This document shows positions 19,672 to 28,545 of a stretch of 64,000 nucleotides of DNA, piece by piece. The notes beneath the pieces were generated by a model. That model was not told the DNA's origin, made no database searches, and saw only the letters and a program-made list of their open reading frames with translations. Origin of the DNA: Tissierella praeacuta DSM 18095. GTDB taxonomy: Bacteria > Bacillota > Clostridia > Tissierellales > Tissierellaceae. The translations under genes and the position numbers were made by a program. Numbering within the stretch: position 1 is the first letter of the stretch; each line of letters starts with the position of its first letter. The stretch spans positions 1 through 64,000 of the forward strand of contig NZ_FQTY01000003.1 of assembly GCF_900128955.1 (NCBI RefSeq), written 5' to 3'.

Positions 19672-19856
19672 ATTTCTCCTTTCAATTTTATAATTTGTAA
19701 ATATTTATTTAGTCTTAGTATTTCTCATTTTTATTAAAATAAACTTATAACTTACAAAATTGTAACATAAGTGATTTTGCGAACAGTTTATTAAATAGAA
19801 AAAACTGATGAATTTAAAATTTATCAGGCTAAAGCATTTAAAAAGCCATATATTTA

Positions 19857-20045
19857 TTATTCTGTTAATATATCAAGGCATCCTAAGACAATATGTGCTA
19901 ATCCATAACCAATTATCCCAGTTGTTATCATAGCTTTTCTATTTTTAGAGTTCATCATTTTTCTTGTAATATCAGTTTGAGTCATTGCAATAGCTCCACC
20001 TGTAACAGCTATTCCAAGTAATGCTGGTAAGATTCCTTTTTTCAC
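19857..20045 (-). CDS. Small conserved hypothetical protein
   Basis: This 62-residue protein has hydrophobic segments at about 4-22 and 40-58 (LLGIAVTGGAIAMTQ, GIIGYGLAHIVLGCLDIL) around a basic centre (KMMNSKNRKAM). The sequence looks like a conserved clostridial small protein, but I know no function. A GAGGAGAG ribosome site lies upstream on the minus strand. A membrane location is inferred. Confidence 0.65.
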   Translation of the reverse strand: MKKGILPALLGIAVTGGAIAMTQTDITRKMMNSKNRKAMITTGIIGYGLAHIVLGCLDILTE

Positions 20046-20270
20046 ATTAAATCTCTCCTCTTTTAATAATAGATTATTATTTATTATCTCTATAACAAAT
20101 TTATTTATTCAAATTATTATACTGAAAGACCTGCTTGCTATACCTGACCAAATAAGGATTACTAATATATCATCTATAATTTGTTGCTCTTAAAAATTCT
20201 TAAACAAAATTGAATTAAATTTATAATAAAAAGTTTATTTTAAAACATACTAATAAAGCAGGTGTTTAAT

Positions 20271-20702
20271 ATGGATAAAAATGTTGAATTTTTAAATTAT
20301 ATTTATCAAAATGCAGAAATGGGGAAAAATACACTTTCTCAATTAATTGACATCACTGAGGATGATAATTATAAGGAATTGATTAAATCACACTTGATAA
20401 CATATATAACAATTTATGATAATACAGAAAAAGAATTGCAAGAAATAAATAAAAAGGCAAAAGGGATTAATATTTTTTCAAAATCGTCAACTTCTACCAT
20501 GATAAATCTAAAAACCATGTTAAATAAGTCTACCTCATATATTTCGGAGATGTTAATTCAGGGTAGTACTATGGGTATTATTGATATGACAAAAAAATTG
20601 AAAGAATATAATAATGTAAAAGGGTATGTACTTTCTATTGCTAATGAGTTACTTACATTTGAGAGAAATAGTATAGAAGAATATAAAAAATATCTTCAAT
20701 AG
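20271..20702 (+). CDS. Uncharacterised helical protein, ferritin-like or spore-coat-like bundle
   Basis: This 143-residue protein starts at ATG 20271 (MDKNVEFLNYIYQNAEMGKN); the open frame reaches a TTG at 20262, but the ribosome-site spacing favours the ATG. The sequence is all-helical with regularly spaced Glu and hydrophobic residues, as in four-helix DUF2383/CotF-like proteins. I see no clear metal-binding pattern. It lies upstream of splB, which would suit a spore link, but the evidence is thin. Confidence 0.6.
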   Translation: MDKNVEFLNYIYQNAEMGKNTLSQLIDITEDDNYKELIKSHLITYITIYDNTEKELQEINKKAKGINIFSKSSTSTMINLKTMLNKSTSYISEMLIQGSTMGIIDMTKKLKEYNNVKGYVLSIANELLTFERNSIEEYKKYLQ

Positions 20703-20783
20703 ATTATTTAATAGCAACATCTATTTATTTAATATATTAAAGGAGTTAATAAATTATTAAGTAATGATTTATTGTGAAAAAAT

Positions 20784-21806
20784 ATGTTTATACCTAGTAG
20801 AATTATATTTGAAAAAGGTTCAATAAATTATAATATAGGAAGAAATATATATGATAATTTTAGTTCAAAAGATAATATTGAAATAATAAATTTAAACTCT
20901 AATAAATACAAAGAGTATATTCCAGGGGATAATTTATATTCTCAATACAGAGAAGGCAAGAAAACTTTGATAGTTGGGGTTAAAAGGGGCATCAAGTTTC
21001 AGTCATGCAAACCATCCGCCCATTTTCAACTTCCCCTAGTATCTGGATGTATGGGACAATGTGAATATTGTTATTTAAACACCAGATTAGGGGATAAGCC
21101 CTTTGTTAGAGTATATGTAAACATAGAAGAGATTCTAGATACTGCTACAAAGTATATAAATGAAAGGCTACCAGAAATAACAATATTTGAAGGAGCTGCT
21201 ACCTCTGATCCAGTACCGGTAGAACCATATACAGGTTCCCTTAGACAGTCTATAGAATTTTTTGGCAAATTAGATAATGCCAGATTTCGATTTGTAACGA
21301 AATATAATGATGTAGATACACTTCTAGATATAGAACATAATGGTCATACGGAAGTGAGATTTAGTATAAATACATCATTTATTATAGATAAATATGAACA
21401 TTTTACTACTTCTCGGAATAAAAGGATAGAGGCAAGTATTAAGGTTGCAAAAGCAGCGTACCCCATAGGGTTTTTAATAGCACCAGTATTTATTTATCCT
21501 GGTTGGAAAGAAGATTATAGTGATTTGCTAATGGAATTAGCGGAGAAACTCCCAAACAATTTAAAGTTCCCAATAACATTTGAAATCATATCACATAGAT
21601 ATACAATAACAGCAAAGAATAGGATCCTCCAAGTATTCCCAGAAAGTGAACTTCCAATGAAAGATGAAGAACGGAAGTTCAAATATGGACAATTTGGATA
21701 TGGGAAATATGTATATGATGCAGAAGTTGTTAATGAAATAAAGGAGTTTTTTACAGAGAATATTGGTAGGTTGTTTGAATATAAGAAACTTTTATACATT
21801 ATATAA
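20784..21806 (+). CDS. splB: Spore photoproduct lyase
   Basis: This 340-residue radical SAM enzyme has a cluster motif in SGCMGQCEYCYLNTRL (C-x3-C-x2-C). It also has the family blocks SAHFQLPLVS, RFRFVTKYNDVDTLLD, IEASIKVAKAAYPIGFLIAP and YGQFGYGKY. It repairs the spore photoproduct (a thymine dimer) during germination, so its presence implies spore formation. The region aligned with the catalytic cysteine of the Bacillus enzyme reads FEGAATSDPVP, with no Cys. ATG 20784 has a weak ribosome site; an AAAGGAG lies farther upstream at about 20740. Confidence 0.9.
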   Translation: MFIPSRIIFEKGSINYNIGRNIYDNFSSKDNIEIINLNSNKYKEYIPGDNLYSQYREGKKTLIVGVKRGIKFQSCKPSAHFQLPLVSGCMGQCEYCYLNTRLGDKPFVRVYVNIEEILDTATKYINERLPEITIFEGAATSDPVPVEPYTGSLRQSIEFFGKLDNARFRFVTKYNDVDTLLDIEHNGHTEVRFSINTSFIIDKYEHFTTSRNKRIEASIKVAKAAYPIGFLIAPVFIYPGWKEDYSDLLMELAEKLPNNLKFPITFEIISHRYTITAKNRILQVFPESELPMKDEERKFKYGQFGYGKYVYDAEVVNEIKEFFTENIGRLFEYKKLLYII

Positions 21807-22078
21807 GACTGTTATATAAAATCAATAAAGATCCAAAATCATTATAATATGATAATATGGTTTAGCTGATAGTAAATACACTTATATAAGTGGTGGTTTT
21901 TTGTCAGGAATTGTTCCTGAATACAATCCTTACACCTTTAAGTCCACCTGTATTTCAGGGTTATAGGTAATTATATTATATATAATTAATATGATTACTA
22001 TCAAGAGATTTGTGATTCGTTGCCCTAGAATTGGAACAAAAAATGAAAAACTATATAATAAAATAGAAATACCAAGGT

Positions 22079-22495
22079 TTGGGAAAATTAAAGGCTAAGG
22101 AGACTTGGCCTTTTTTTATGCCCAAAAACAGAAAAGAAAGGACTGAGAAAAATGTCAAAATTATTTATGTATGGTACATCCTTGGAAGGAATAGAGCAAC
22201 AGCCGTAGAATGTTTCCAATCATTTCTCTCTAGGGTCGAGTTCTTGGACATTATTGGCATGAGACCTACCACTATTTATTTCATAAATAGGGTTAGGGCT
22301 TCAATGCTTATGGTTCCTAATTTTCAACCAAGGAAAAGTGGCATAGTCATTAATAATTATTTTAACTGCCAAGGAGGTGTAAAAGGTTGCAACTGCAATG
22401 TTATTAATGTTAACAAAAGATGGGATAAATGTGGATACATTGCTTCAGATTTTAAAATTAAATTCTTTAAGGGACTTTTTCTGTATCTAGATTGA
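22079..22495 (+). pseudogene. Repeat family 2, copy 2 (interrupted)
   Basis: The region starts with a hairpin (AAGGCTAAG / CTTGGCCTT, then T-run, about 22089-22117). An ATG at 22152 then encodes MSKLFMYGTSLEGIEQ before a stop. About 100 extra bases (22200-22304) separate this from MVPNFQPRKSGIVINNYFN. The Cys-rich continuation is CQGGVKGCNCN and RWDKCGYIASDFK. Compared with copy 1 it has an insertion and lacks the long 3' part. The 138-residue open frame over it is accidental in its first half. Confidence 0.6.
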
Positions 22496-22574
22496 ATAAA
22501 AATATTCAGACTTACATGATAGGCAAATTATGATATAATATACATATATCAATAAGGTGGAAAGAGGTGCTAAA

Positions 22575-22859
22575 ATGGAATTAAATATTAGACCATCAGC
22601 AGATTTAAGAAATAAATATAATGAAATATCTAAACAGTGCAGGGAAACTAGAGAAGCTGTGATTATTACTGTAAATGGTCGTGGCGATACAGCTATTCTT
22701 GGATTACAGGATTACAAGCAAATGAAAGCGGAATTAGAATTGCTTCGAACTCTTGCAGAAGCGGAAGATGATGTCAAAAATGGAAGAGTGGATTCCATGC
22801 AAGAATCTTTAGATAGACTTCGTGAATCTTTGGTAAATAGGAAGAATGAAAATGTATAA
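22575..22859 (+). CDS. Phd/YefM-type antitoxin
   Basis: This 94-residue protein begins MELNIRPSADLRNKYNEIS, followed by the ITVNGRGDTAILGLQDYKQM block of the Phd/YefM family. The helical tail (about 50-94) should wrap the toxin. ATG 22575 sits after AGAGGTG; the longer frame from 22557 lacks that support. A TATAAT at 22534-22539 is the likely -10. It overlaps the toxin gene by 14 bases. In such modules the N-terminal part binds the promoter. Confidence 0.9.
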   Translation: MELNIRPSADLRNKYNEISKQCRETREAVIITVNGRGDTAILGLQDYKQMKAELELLRTLAEAEDDVKNGRVDSMQESLDRLRESLVNRKNENV

Positions 22860-23160
22860 GATTATGAGAACAGACAAAGCAGAAGATCAACTGAGAGATA
22901 TAATATATTATATTGCAGATGATTCAGGTAGTGTTGATACTGCTCTCAAATATTTGGATAAAATAGAAGAATCCATTAATCGTTTAAAAGAGTTTCCTAA
23001 CTCAGGAAGCATACCTAGATATTCGATTTTGAAAAAACAAGGGTATAGAGTAGTCATTGTAGAGAAACACCTTATATTTTACAAAGTAAATGAAGAAAAG
23101 AAAACAGTTATTATATATGCTATAGTTGATGGAAGAAGAGAATATCAAAATTTAATATAG
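22846..23160 (+). CDS. RelE/ParE-family toxin
   Basis: In this 104-residue protein the family's core is visible: TDKAEDQLRDIIYYIADDSG, INRLKEFPNSGSIPRY, GYRVVIVEKHLIFYKVN and IVDGRREYQNLI. Whether it cleaves mRNA (RelE) or poisons gyrase (ParE) cannot be decided; the IPRY segment and spacing favour ParE-like members. Translation is coupled to the antitoxin by the 14-base overlap. An alternative start at MYKIM (22852) is possible. Confidence 0.9.
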   Translation: MKMYKIMRTDKAEDQLRDIIYYIADDSGSVDTALKYLDKIEESINRLKEFPNSGSIPRYSILKKQGYRVVIVEKHLIFYKVNEEKKTVIIYAIVDGRREYQNLI

Positions 23161-23621
23161 TTAGATCACAATAATCCTAAGCCATATAGCAGCTAACTTT
23201 AGGGCTTTTTCTATATCCATTATAATTTAATTTTTAAGGGAGATGAATTTTTTGATGATTGGACTTTCAAAAAAGAAAGTATAATAAATAAGAAATATAC
23301 CTACCACCAAGGGAGCAATGTCATATTACGACATCATTATTATCCTCTCAAGGCACGTTGAGGCAGCAATTCTGATGACGTATTGTGGTTGGGACAAGGA
23401 ATAATAGACTTTGACCACAACATATAGTGGTTTTGGGACAAAAATTGGTGAAAAAATACCCTTTTTTGACCCTTAAAAATAGGGTGTTTGACAGATGACA
23501 TTGGATAATTAGGGATATTTGAAGAGTAAATGGTTAAATTTAGTTGATATTATGGTAGGTGAATTATATACTGTAGATGAATAAAAGTATAAAAGTACGA
23601 CGTTCCTTATTAGGAAAACAA
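23161..23621. other. Gap containing dispersed repeat C; no intact gene
   Basis: Bases 23161-23300 are A/T-rich spacer with a weak inverted repeat; the rest is repeat C. No open frame with a ribosome site was seen on either strand. Confidence 0.6.
23301..23593 (+). repeat. Dispersed repeat C
   Basis: It starts CTACCACCAAGGGAGCAATG. One frame reads LSRHVEAAILMTYCG, joining the left part seen in copy B to the exact rlmCD tail seen in copy A. The downstream blocks (ACCACAACATATAGTGGTTT, GATGACATTGGATAATTAG, TATACTGTAGATGAA) follow in the same order. Confidence 0.8.
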
Positions 23622-23765
23622 TTAGTCTTGTACCACTTTAAAGAAACCAAAGAATCCAAATAGCCCTAATAAATTTGTGTTATCTGTAAATATTCCCAGT
23701 AAACCGAATAATCCTAATAAGCCTAAATATCCAAATTTATTAATTCCATTAAGTTTTTTATTCAT
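23622..23765 (-). CDS. 47-residue hydrophobic Gly/Leu/Phe-rich peptide
   Basis: ATG (complement of 23763-23765) follows AAAGGGGAATTGCTT on the minus strand. The peptide has a short basic head (MNKKLNGINKFG), then repeated LLGLFGLLG and LLGLFGFFGFF segments, ending KVVQD. It resembles the N-terminus of DUF3796-type membrane proteins, cut short; it could also be a small membrane peptide in its own right. No partner gene is adjacent. Unknown function. Confidence 0.6.
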   Translation of the reverse strand: MNKKLNGINKFGYLGLLGLFGLLGIFTDNTNLLGLFGFFGFFKVVQD

Positions 23766-23841
23766 AAGCAATTCCCCTTTCATTCAGATATATATATTAT
23801 ATTAATAAAGTTATAGTTATATGAGGGAGGTTGGTTAAAAA

Positions 23842-24486
23842 ATGAAATTATTCAATGAAATAAGTGAGCATTTATCTGGTATGGATGTAGAGTGGTATCT
23901 ATGTGGCGGGTTTGCTATCGATGCTTATTTAGGAAACATAACAAGAAAGCACAAAGATATAGATATAACGGTTAGTTTTAATGATATGAAAGAATGTATT
24001 CAATACCTTAAATCAAAGGGGTGGGAAATAGATGCACCTGTTGGTAATCAAAGGTTAGTACCAGTGGAATTTGCTCTTCAACATTCAGAATTAAATTTTG
24101 ATAATATATGGTGCTATAAGAAAGGGGCAGATTTTATAATAACTGAAAAAGTTGATGGACCATTTAAGTATATGAAATTTATTGATAGAGAGCAAACAAA
24201 ACTTGACTTTATAGAAGTAATATTTAATAAAATAGAGAATAGTATTTTTTATTATCAAAAGAATCATAATATTACACTTGATATAGATAGTGCATTTATA
24301 AAAAGGGGAGAAGTTAGTATTCTTGCTCCTGAAATTGTATTACTCTATAAATCTCGAAACTATGAAAATCGTGATTATCAACATGACTTTGATATGGTAA
24401 TAAATAAACTCGATAAAGAAAGATATGACTGGTTCATAAATGCTATGAATACAGCATATCCTCAAGGGCATATATGGATTAAGTAA
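23842..24486 (+). CDS. Nucleotidyltransferase-fold protein (aminoglycoside/lincosamide adenylyltransferase-like)
   Basis: This 214-residue protein has the LCGGFAIDAYLG and RKHKDIDITV motifs of the polymerase-beta superfamily, giving the G-G and paired Asp residues that bind metal. Downstream are SILAPEIVLLYKSRN and the conserved YDWFINAM tail, as in AadB/LnuA-type proteins. Whether it modifies a drug or another hydroxylated substrate is not shown. A GGGAGG precedes ATG 23842. It heads a run of small, apparently acquired genes up to 25635. Confidence 0.82.
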   Translation: MKLFNEISEHLSGMDVEWYLCGGFAIDAYLGNITRKHKDIDITVSFNDMKECIQYLKSKGWEIDAPVGNQRLVPVEFALQHSELNFDNIWCYKKGADFIITEKVDGPFKYMKFIDREQTKLDFIEVIFNKIENSIFYYQKNHNITLDIDSAFIKRGEVSILAPEIVLLYKSRNYENRDYQHDFDMVINKLDKERYDWFINAMNTAYPQGHIWIK

Positions 24487-24544
24487 GAATACAAATGAAT
24501 AAATTAATGTCGAATTATTTATAAAGTGTTCAGGAGGTCTAAAA

Positions 24545-25084
24545 ATGAGTAACCCACGCGGTATAATCATATTTGGGGCAAACGGAAGCGGCAAGACTAC
24601 GCTTGGACGTGAGTTGGCTAACATGTTGAATTTTAAACATATGGACATAGAGGATTATCACTTTGAAAAATCAGAAATTCCATACACGGTAGAACGATCG
24701 TATGAAGACTGCTTGAACTCAATACTCTCTGACATAAAGAAACATCATTCTTTTGTCATCTCTGCAGTCACTGGAGACTTTGGTGACATAATTCCAAAAT
24801 TGTACGAACTCGCTGTATTTATCTCGGCACCGATAGAACTGCGTATTAAACGCATAGAACAACGAGAGTACGATAAACACAGAGAACGCATCCGCAAAGG
24901 GGGCGATATGTATGAACAACACATAAAATTTGTTGATTTCGTAGCCTCACGTTCTATATCAAGGATTGAACAATGGACGACAGAGTTATCTTGCCCAGTT
25001 TTGCGAGTGGACGGAACTAAAGACATTTCCCAAAATGCAAAATTGATTGTGAAGAAGTATTTGGAAATTCAGAAAAATAAATAG
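24545..25084 (+). CDS. P-loop kinase-like ATPase (AAA_18/shikimate-kinase-like)
   Basis: This 179-residue protein has a Walker A, FGANGSGKTTLGRELA, near residues 10-25. A lid-like RIKRIEQREYDKHRERIRKGG and a final VDGTKDISQNA fit a small nucleoside or metabolite kinase. The substrate is unknown. The gene has visibly higher GC and more varied codons (CCACGCGGT, CGCATCCGCAAAGG) than its neighbours, suggesting recent transfer. ATG 24545 follows AGGAGG. Confidence 0.8.
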   Translation: MSNPRGIIIFGANGSGKTTLGRELANMLNFKHMDIEDYHFEKSEIPYTVERSYEDCLNSILSDIKKHHSFVISAVTGDFGDIIPKLYELAVFISAPIELRIKRIEQREYDKHRERIRKGGDMYEQHIKFVDFVASRSISRIEQWTTELSCPVLRVDGTKDISQNAKLIVKKYLEIQKNK

Positions 25085-25125
25085 TATAAACATAATCTAC
25101 AGTGAATCGCAAAGGAGTGATTTAA

Positions 25126-25635
25126 TTGAAAAGGGCAGTAATTTTATTTCCAAAGTTTAATAACATTGATACTATTAACAATATAAGGGGTAAATATGAC
25201 CCACTTGCTAATTACATTGCACCTCATATTACAATTGTCTTTCCATTTGAATCTGATTTGACAACGCATGAATTAAAAGAGCATTTCAATAAGTCATTGA
25301 AAGGCATAAAAAAGTTTAACATCATGCTTAATAATATTACAGGTGATTATAGAGATGGATATCTATTTCTTAATGTAAAGAAGGGGAATGATAATATTAT
25401 TGAATTACATGATAAGTTATATAGTGGATTATTAGAAAAGTTTATATTTAGAAAGGTAACATATTTTCCTCATTTAACCGTTGGCAAGATATTTGAACAG
25501 AAGCAATTTGATGATGCAGTTGATGAATTAAATTGCTATAATGAAATTTATGAAACATTAATTGATAAAGTATTTGTAGAAAATATTGATTTGGATGAAA
25601 AGTCAATAATTGAGTTTTCATTTGATTTAGAATAA
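25126..25635 (+). CDS. 2'-5' RNA ligase / 2H phosphoesterase family protein
   Basis: This 169-residue protein carries both 2H motifs, PHITIVFPF near residue 33 and PHLTVGKI near residue 115; each His-x-Thr pair would form the active site. Members open cyclic phosphates or act on RNA ends; the true substrate is unclear. It starts at TTG 25126 after AAAGGAGTG at normal spacing. It follows the kinase-like gene by 41 bases and may be co-transcribed. Confidence 0.85.
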   Translation: MKRAVILFPKFNNIDTINNIRGKYDPLANYIAPHITIVFPFESDLTTHELKEHFNKSLKGIKKFNIMLNNITGDYRDGYLFLNVKKGNDNIIELHDKLYSGLLEKFIFRKVTYFPHLTVGKIFEQKQFDDAVDELNCYNEIYETLIDKVFVENIDLDEKSIIEFSFDLE

Positions 25636-25900
25636 ATTGTATAATGTTTATAAATTCGAAAAATATAGAATTTACTATAAGGATTTGGCGAATGGTGAAC
25701 AATGTTGATAAGCTGCGAACCTAAACACTATTAGTGACTAACACATAGGGTAGGGGCTAATTTTAACGTTTCTGAATTTGCCATAATAAGAATTGAGTAA
25801 AACCTAAATATAGAAAATATTTTCATATAAAGATATAATAAATAAATTTATGAATATTAATATTTCATATTTGAATTTAAATTATTTATTATTGGGGAGG

Positions 25901-26446
25901 TTGGTTGAAATTAATATTGAAACTGAAAGACTTATTTTAAGAGAATTTGTTAAAGGGGACTTTTTATCAATTCATAATTATGCTTCAGACCCAGAAGTTG
26001 TAAAATATCAACCCTAGGGTCCTAATAGCGAAAAAGATACTCAATTATTTTTAGACCAAAATATTAAGTATCAATTTGATAACCCAAGATATGATTATGA
26101 GGTTGCAGTAGTTAAAAAAGATGACAATAAATTAATTGGGGCTTGTGGAATACATTTATCGAATCTCAATAATAGAGAAGGATGGATTGGGTATTGCTAT
26201 AATCAACAATATTGGGGAAATGGTTATGCTACAGAAGCAGCTAAAGCAATTATCAAGTTTGGATTTAGACATTTGAATCTGCGTAGAATTTTTGCAACTT
26301 GTGATCCAGATAACTTTGGTTCAGCAAAGGTCTTACAAAAAATAGGAATGATTAAAGAAGGATGTTTAAGGGAAAATAAATTACAAAAAGGGCAATGGAT
26401 AGATTCATTGTTATATTCTATTCTCGAACAAGAGTATAGGGACTGA
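25901..26446 (+). pseudogene. GNAT acetyltransferase (RimJ/RimL-like) with an in-frame TAG
   Basis: It encodes about 180 residues: INIETERLILREF, then VVKYQP, TAG at 26015-26017, GPNSEKDTQLFLDQ and later LNNREGWIGYCYNQQYWGNG, ATEAAKAIIKF and NFGSAKVLQKIGM. All are typical of ribosomal-protein-alanine acetyltransferases. The stop stands where homologues commonly have Trp (QPWGP), so a single G to A change is the simplest cause. The TTG start at 25901 is poorly spaced from GGGGAGG. Confidence 0.8.
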
Positions 26447-26956
26447 ACAAATTATGATATAAGTCAGTAGAAAAGAATTTATATTATGTGTGATAAACGT
26501 ATTAGATTTAATTTGTCCTAATAGTAGATATGACAGATTAAAAGAAATTTACTAAACAATTGATATTACTGGGGTAGGTTATGTTTAAGTACTCTGCCTT
26601 CTTATTTTATAAATTTGGATTTGTCATAGTGCGTAACATGGTGTAGTTATATGAACCTGAAATTTAATAAAAAAATGGCGAAGTTTAGGTCAAGAAGACC
26701 AAATAAACTTCGTCATTTTTTTATGCCTAAAAACAGAAAAGAAAGGAATGAGAATAATGTCAAAATTATTTATGTATGGTAAATCATTGGAGTGAATAGA
26801 ACAGCTAATAGTTATGGGTACTAATTTTTCTGAGTAGCAATGATATAGTTTATTATTTTACAAGAATTAAAAAACTTTACTTTAGATTAAGCCTTGTGTT
26901 ATAATTGCACTAAACAACCCACACCCTAATTAGAGATGTGGGTATGGAGGTGCGAA
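26447..26956. other. Gap holding repeat family 2, copy 3
   Basis: Bases 26447-26678 and 26831-26956 show no gene. The latter includes a plausible upstream region for the AbiE pair. The repeat itself is listed separately. Confidence 0.6.
26679..26830 (+). repeat. Repeat family 2, copy 3 (hairpin plus truncated MSKLFMYG ORF)
   Basis: A hairpin (TGGCGAAGTTTA with TAAACTTCGTCA, and an inner GGTC/GACC) runs into seven T residues. Then follows the shared spacer (CAGAAAAGAAAGGAATGAGA) and ATG 26757 encoding MSKLFMYGKSLE before TGA. Traces of the next block follow (GTTATGGGTACTAATTTTTC). Confidence 0.7.
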
Positions 26957-27550
26957 ATGGATAAAAAATATCTTTATAAAGCTTTCAAAAATAATGGTGG
27001 AATACTAAGAACTTATCAACTTAATGAACTCGGATTTTATAGTAGACAAATAAATAAATTAATAGAAAATGGTGACATTGTAAAGATAAAAAGAGGATTT
27101 TATGAACTTACAGGTAATATATACCCAGAAGAAGTTGTAATAGCAAGATTATTTCCTAATGCAGTAATTTTTCTTGAATCCGCTTTGATGGTATATGAAT
27201 ATACAGATAGGATACCTTCATCCTGGCAAATAGCTGTAGATAGGAACAGTGAAAAAAATCAATATAAAATAGATTATCCATTAATAGATGTATTTTATAT
27301 GGAATCAAAACTTTTAGATGTGGGAGTGGATATAAATCAAATAGAGGGTGTAGATGTAAAAATATTTAATAGAGATCGAACAATATGTGATGTTTTACGA
27401 CATGAAAGTAAAATAGAAAGGGAAGTATTTAGCAATGCTATTCAAAGATATGTAAAAGACCCAAAAAAGGATATAAAAAAGCTCCTAGAATATTCTAAGG
27501 TATTAAATCTAAAGAATAAAGTCCAAACATATATTGGAGTGTGGTTATAA
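26957..27550 (+). CDS. AbiEi-type antitoxin / transcriptional regulator
   Basis: This 197-residue protein has an N-terminal winged-helix region (NNGGILRTYQLNELGFYSRQ), then LIENGDIVKIKRGFYEL, and the C-terminal domain with IFNRDRTICDVLRHE and KVQTYIGVWL typical of AbiEi. It should repress the operon and neutralise AbiEii in a type IV system linked to phage abortive infection. ATG 26957 follows GGAGGTG. Its stop overlaps the next ATG (TAATG), so the pair is coupled. Confidence 0.88.
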   Translation: MDKKYLYKAFKNNGGILRTYQLNELGFYSRQINKLIENGDIVKIKRGFYELTGNIYPEEVVIARLFPNAVIFLESALMVYEYTDRIPSSWQIAVDRNSEKNQYKIDYPLIDVFYMESKLLDVGVDINQIEGVDVKIFNRDRTICDVLRHESKIEREVFSNAIQRYVKDPKKDIKKLLEYSKVLNLKNKVQTYIGVWL

Positions 27551-28449
27551 TGAAAAATAAATTAGAGTCAATATTAGCAAGACTTAAAAATGAATCAAAG
27601 AAAAAGGGTATTTCATTACAATAATTACTAAATTTATTTTGCCAAGAAGAATTTATTAGAAGACTTGCTATGTCAAATTACAAAACCAACTTAATTCTTA
27701 AAAGTGGCTATTTTTTATATTCAATTAGTGAATTCACCTCCAGACCAACAATTGATGCAGATTATTTGCTGAGAAATTATTCTAATGATATAAATACCAT
27801 AGAAAAGCTTATTAACGAAGTTCTCCTTGTAAAAACTAAGAATGATTTTATTGAGCTTCAGATTAGAAACTTAGAAGTCATTAGTGAGTTTAAGGAATAC
27901 AGTGGTGTTAGAGTTAACCTTATTGGAATTATTGGAAGAACCAGAACTCCTTTTAGCATAGATTTTGGTGTTGGGGATATTATAGTTCATTCACCAGTTG
28001 AAAGGACTTTGCCAGTTTTACTTCCAGATTTTGAACAGCCTAAGATTTTTACTTATTCCTTAGAATCAACAATAGCAGAAAAAATTGATGCAATTATTTC
28101 ACTTATGGAAATGACAGGTAGGATGAAGGATTTTTATGACATATTCTATATAGCAACAACATTCGACTTTGAGGGAAGAAAATTGCAAGAAGCACTGTAT
28201 GAAACCTTATCAAATAGGGGAAGAGCATATGAGAAGGACTCGATTACTGATATCCTTAGACTAACGGAAGATACAGAAGTTCAAAAAAGATGGGATAATT
28301 TCTGCAATAAGATATTAAATTATAAATTAGATTTTATAGATGTTGTTAATATAATTATTGACTTTATATCACCACCTTATGAGTCAATTCTTAAGGAAGA
28401 TGAATTCTTTGAAAAATGGGATTCAAAAAAAAGAAAGTATGATAAATGA
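27550..28449 (+). pseudogene. AbiEii-type nucleotidyltransferase toxin with an early in-frame TAA
   Basis: The coupled ATG 27550 begins MKNKLESILARLKNES. After SLQ a TAA at 27622-27624 interrupts, and the frame then continues (LLNLFCQEEFIRRLA) into an open stretch from ATG 27670 to 28449. The toxin core is present: LILKSGYFLYSISEF (normally a KGG motif), RPTIDADYL with its Asp pair, and the C-terminal KMKDFYDI-like GRMKDFYDIFYI. The toxin is probably truncated or silent. If made from 27670, it would lack about 40 residues. Confidence 0.8.
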
Positions 28450-28461
28450 GAGATATGAATT

Positions 28462-28545
28462 TTACCACCAAGGGGGTACTAGATACTTACGACATCTTTA
28501 TTGACCTCTCAAGGAACGTTGAAGTAATTGTGAAACTAGAAAGAT
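28462..28545 (+). repeat. Dispersed repeat D (left part only)
   Basis: TTACCACCAAGGGGGTACTA, then TACGACATCTTTATTGACC and CTCAAGGAACGTTGAAGTAA, matching the left halves of copies B and C. One frame reads DIFIDLSRNVEVIVKLER. It lies directly after the AbiE pair. Confidence 0.7.
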
